From Leptospirillum sp. (GTDB lineage Bacteria; Nitrospirota; Leptospirillia; Leptospirillales; Leptospirillaceae), in the NCBI GenBank assembly GCA_027346125.1, contig DAIEST010000283.1, forward strand, positions 1-8,141: DNA of 8,141 bases. Reading direction: 5' to 3'. The translations under genes were made by a program, and so were the position numbers. The stretch's first letter is position 1. Each line of letters starts with the position of its first letter. Shown piece by piece: positions 6,022-8,141 of this stretch. The notes beneath the pieces were generated by a model. The model saw nothing but the letters and a program-made list of their open reading frames with translations. It did no database searches and was not told where the DNA came from.

Positions 6022-7217
6022 GCGTCCGTCCCCCGGGCGATGCCCTGCCGGAAAAAGCTGGAAGGAACCCCTGACCGCTCGTCGAGAAGTCTCAGAAAAA
6101 TCTCCAGAATGACCTGCGGAGGAACGATTCCGCGACGCTCGATCCCCTCCCGCCGGACAATCGGCCAGAGCTTCTCCAGAATTTCAGGGGACGGAGCGTA
6201 CCCCATCCGTTCCAGGACATTTCTGACACCCGAACGTCCGGTCATGTGCGTTACATGGATCTTGCGCTTGAGCCCGGCGATCTCCGGGGGGTAGGTCTCG
6301 TAGTTTTCGGCATTCTTCAGGACCCCGTCGACATGGATCCCCGATGCGTGATGAAAAACCCGAGAACCCAGAATCGGCCGGTAGGGGGAAAGAGCCCTCC
6401 CCATGACCTGATGGATCCAGCGGCCCATGGCCGCCAGACGGGTCAACTGGATGCCGGTCGACTGCCCCAGTGCATATTCGAGAGCAAATGCCACTTCCTC
6501 CATGGAGGCGTTGCCTGCACGCTCTCCCACGCCGGAAACGGTCGTGCTCAGGAATCTCGCCCCCGCCTGATACCCTGCGACAGTATTGGCGGTTGCCATT
6601 CCCAGATCGTTGTGGCAGTGGATCTCGACCGGAAGACCGATCTCCTGGAAACGCCCGATCTGTTCCCCGACCCTGACAGGATCCATCCGGCCAACCGTGT
6701 CGCAGAAGCGGATGCGCTCCGCACCCGCTACCCGGGCCTCTCCTCCCAACTCCTTCATGAATTCCCAGTCCGCCCGACTGGCGTCCTCGAACCCGACCTG
6801 AACCGCCAGGCCTTCCCGCTGGGCATATGTGACAAGCCGCACGAGCCGGTCGCGGACCCAGGAACGGGACTTGCGGAGGACCGAATGGATGTGCTGATCC
6901 GAAACGGGGAAGGAAATATGGACTTTCTGCGCGCCGATCCGGAAGGAGGATGTCACGTCCTCTTCCAGCGCCCTGTTCCAGGTAAAAAGTCGGGCGGCCA
7001 CCGGAAGATGGATCAGCGTTCTCAGGTCTTCTTCCTCTTCGGAACCCAGACAAGGAGCTCCGATCTCGATCTCGCCGACACCCAGCGCCGAAAGAGTGCT
7101 GATGAACGCGATCTTGGTCGGTTGGTCGAAAAAAACGCCCGGAGACTGGGCTCCATCGCGAAGGGTCGTATCCACGAACACGACACCGGAACCGGAAGAC
7201 TCGTGAATTCCGTTCAT
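6018..7217 (-). CDS. nifV: Homocitrate synthase NifV
   Basis: NifV condenses acetyl-CoA with 2-oxoglutarate to give (R)-homocitrate, the organic ligand of FeMo-co in nitrogenase. The 399 residues form a DRE-TIM metallolyase: DTTLRDGAQSPGVFF at 16-30 holds the catalytic Arg20 and metal ligand Asp21, GFEDASRAD is at 142-150, FCDTVGRMDP at 171-180, the metal-binding HCHND at 200-204, and GVGERAGNAS at 229-238. The segment GRALSPYRPILGSRVFHHASGIHVDG (273-298) and the absence of a long LeuA-type regulatory domain favour NifV over isopropylmalate synthase; the nif neighbours support this. ATG 7217 is preceded by AAGGGGA and lies 15 bp after the DUF683 gene. The stop overlaps the hesA start. A lysine-pathway homocitrate synthase is the main alternative but is unlikely in this setting. 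Confidence 0.93.
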   Translation of the reverse strand: MNGIHESSGSGVVFVDTTLRDGAQSPGVFFDQPTKIAFISTLSALGVGEIEIGAPCLGSEEEEDLRTLIHLPVAARLFTWNRALEEDVTSSFRIGAQKVHISFPVSDQHIHSVLRKSRSWVRDRLVRLVTYAQREGLAVQVGFEDASRADWEFMKELGGEARVAGAERIRFCDTVGRMDPVRVGEQIGRFQEIGLPVEIHCHNDLGMATANTVAGYQAGARFLSTTVSGVGERAGNASMEEVAFALEYALGQSTGIQLTRLAAMGRWIHQVMGRALSPYRPILGSRVFHHASGIHVDGVLKNAENYETYPPEIAGLKRKIHVTHMTGRSGVRNVLERMGYAPSPEILEKLWPIVRREGIERRGIVPPQVILEIFLRLLDERSGVPSSFFRQGIARGTDA

Positions 7218-7232
7218 CTGGTCCCCTTCCGG

Positions 7233-7499
7233 CTAGTTCGTCAATCCCTTGATCCGGGACAGCTCTGCCTTGGCTTGCGCCAGTTCCTCGTGCTTGTCGT
7301 AGGTCTTCCGCGCCACGTCCAGGATCCGGAGGTAGGCCCCCGGCAGTTCCTCCGTGAGATCATGGAGCTCCATGGAGGTTTCTGCAGCCTGGCGTGTCAG
7401 TTTCCGGACACGCGCCTCAAGAAGATCCCGCTCTTTTTCCGTATCCTGAGTCACCTTACCCCCCATCTGCTGCCCGGAAACATCCTGACGAACCCACAT
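7233..7499 (-). CDS. Nif-associated small protein, DUF683 / CCE_0567-type
   Basis: This encodes 88 residues that are nearly all helical and charged. It resembles the small nif-cluster DUF683 family (CCE_0567-type, also listed as Rop-like), usually found near nifX and DUF269. The key segment is LTRQAAETSMELHDLTEELP (34-53), containing the family's conserved M-x-LHDL-x-E-x-LP. A second helix with Tyr67 and heptad-like Ala/Leu spacing (about 56-84) suggests a helical hairpin or coiled coil. Family members are usually about 65-75 residues, so the real start may be the ATG at 7466 (77 aa) or the GTG at 7454 (73 aa, preceded by GGGGGG). No start has a decisive ribosome-binding site, and 7499 is simply the longest. 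It lies 15 bp after the ANTAR gene and 15 bp before nifV, in the same operon. Its biochemical role is not established. Confidence 0.78.
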   Translation of the reverse strand: MWVRQDVSGQQMGGKVTQDTEKERDLLEARVRKLTRQAAETSMELHDLTEELPGAYLRILDVARKTYDKHEELAQAKAELSRIKGLTN

Positions 7500-7514
7500 T
7501 CCAACAGAGCTCTT

Positions 7515-8081
7515 TCACGAATCAGATTTTCCGATCTCATCCGCCAGGATTCCCATGGCCACATCCTTCATGGAACGCCGATAAGTCATGCTGCTTTTCC
7601 GGATCCTCTTGTAAGCCGCATCTTCCGACATCCCCTCCCGCTTCACCAGGACCCATTTGGCTTTTTCCACCACTTTGCGTTCCTCGATCTCCTCCTGCAA
7701 CTCGGATTTCTCGTGACAGATGTCGCAGAAGTCGTTCATCTGGAAAATCGCGGTCTTCATGAGCGACGGAAATCTGAGGTCGCAGAACGGCTGGAGGACA
7801 ACCCCGGTCAGACACTGTCCCTCGTTCTCGTTCTCGTTCCCCGGATAGAGCAGAACGATCGGAACCGGATGACGCGTGTTGACAAACTGGGCCACCTGAA
7901 GAAAGGTGCTGAAGCTTTCGCCACGATCCACGACAATGCCGCTGGCCTCGAGAAGCCCGTCACCCTTCAGGAACTGTTCGAGAGAAACTCCCCGGACCTG
8001 ATCGAAACCCATTCCAAAAAGATCATCCACAATGCGGGTTTTTCCGCCCACCCTGGAGTGAACCACCAGTATCGTCTTCAT
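7515..8081 (-). CDS. ANTAR-domain response-regulator-like protein (NasT/AmiR type)
   Basis: ANTAR proteins bind paired RNA hairpins and act as transcription antiterminators in nitrogen-related systems such as NasT, NasR, AmiR and EutV. The 188 residues comprise a receiver-like region (1 to about 115), a coiled linker (about 122-138) and a C-terminal ANTAR domain (about 127-182). In the ANTAR domain, EERKVVEKAKWVLVKREGMSEDAAYKRIRK and SMKDVAMGILADE (169-182) match the three-helix pattern. The receiver looks degenerate: the N-terminal acidic pair is missing (VVHS at 6-9), Asp52 may occupy the phosphorylation position, and the usual Lys-Pro is Gln97-Pro98. Four cysteines cluster at 90, 100, 119 and 122, the last two as CDIC. 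The ATG has GGGGGAG seven bases upstream and follows a sigma-54 promoter, so it is first in the nifV-hesA-modABC operon. Its RNA target is not identified here. Confidence 0.85.
   Translation of the reverse strand: MKTILVVHSRVGGKTRIVDDLFGMGFDQVRGVSLEQFLKGDGLLEASGIVVDRGESFSTFLQVAQFVNTRHPVPIVLLYPGNENENEGQCLTGVVLQPFCDLRFPSLMKTAIFQMNDFCDICHEKSELQEEIEERKVVEKAKWVLVKREGMSEDAAYKRIRKSSMTYRRSMKDVAMGILADEIGKSDS
7821..7838. repeat. Three tandem copies of a hexamer (CTCGTT) inside the ANTAR gene
   Basis: Three perfect copies of CTCGTT lie within the ANTAR-regulator gene. On the coding strand they encode the Asn-Glu repeat NENENE (residues 82-87), between the receiver core and the first clustered cysteine. 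Because the unit is six bases, copy-number change would alter protein length without breaking the frame. Confidence 0.6.
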
Positions 8082-8120
8082 CGTCCATCTCCCCCTTCCA
8101 CGAGGATCCCCTCAGGAGGG

Positions 8121-8136
8121 TGCAACTCAGCTGCCA
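8121..8136 (-). promoter_or_regulatory. Sigma-54 (RpoN) promoter of the ANTAR-nifV-hesA-modABC operon
   Basis: On the minus strand TGGCAGCTGAGTTGCA is a near-consensus -24/-12 element: TGGCA and TTGCA are exact, with ten bases between GG and GC. The predicted start is a G at about 8110, giving a leader of only about 29 nt that contains the GGGGGAG ribosome-binding site for the ATG at 8081. Any activator site (NifA UAS) would lie beyond the right edge. No sigma-70 alternative is visible in the 60 bases available. Confidence 0.82.
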
Positions 8137-8141
8137 GTCCG

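Noticed and set aside
8104..8120. Mutually exclusive small hairpins (CCCT/AGGG and GAGG/CCTC) as an ANTAR-type leader
   Set aside because: The predicted sigma-54 start near 8110 leaves most of these bases outside the transcript, and the loops do not fit the A1/G4 hexaloop pattern.
1..8141. CRISPR arrays, tRNA or rRNA genes, insertion sequences
   Set aside because: No repeated-spacer pattern, no cloverleaf or rRNA-like segments, and no transposase or terminal inverted repeats were seen on either strand.

Overview
The window is a GC-rich bacterial segment carrying part of a nitrogen-fixation (nif) region. It is built around molybdenum and homocitrate supply for the FeMo-cofactor of Mo-nitrogenase. 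The gene content (nifV, a DUF683 nif-associated protein, HesA, ModABC and an ANTAR regulator) and two sigma-54-type promoters identify a Gram-negative-type diazotroph. The overall style would fit an acidophilic iron-oxidising Leptospirillum (Nitrospirota), but that assignment is a weak inference; no rRNA or other marker is present to settle it.

Right part (minus strand, about 8136 down to 2890): one compact seven-gene transcription unit begins at a near-consensus sigma-54 promoter (8136-8121). In order it encodes an ANTAR-domain RNA-binding regulator, a small DUF683 nif-associated protein, NifV homocitrate synthase, a HesA/MoeB-type adenylyltransferase, and the molybdate ABC transporter ModA, ModB and ModC. 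Spacing is tight: gaps of 15, 15, 43 and 27 bp, with 4-bp ATGA overlaps at nifV/hesA and modB/modC. Functionally the unit makes homocitrate, imports molybdate and probably activates a cofactor component, all needed for FeMo-co. The ANTAR protein suggests an added post-transcriptional control layer.

Middle (2889-1253, minus strand): a 326-bp gap holds a good sigma-70 promoter (TTGAGA, 17 bp, CATAAT) and a hairpin-rich leader of about 130 nt. These precede argA, a classical two-domain N-acetylglutamate synthase. This looks like a housekeeping arginine gene with its own promoter, separate from the nif unit.

Left part (1-1143): a plus-strand gene for a secreted protein of unknown function (460-1107) is convergent with argA and is followed by a hairpin terminator. 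Its upstream region contains a sigma-54 -24/-12 element (397-412) and, about 98 bp above the predicted start site, a perfect TGT-N10-ACA NifA-type upstream activator site in an AT-rich patch. This makes it a candidate unrecognised NifA-regulon member. On the minus strand a membrane-protein gene begins at about 286, is divergent from it, and runs off the left edge.

The points most worth following up are the predicted NifA/sigma-54 control of an uncharacterised exported protein, and the ANTAR regulator (degenerate receiver, four clustered cysteines) at the head of a nifV-hesA-modABC operon.
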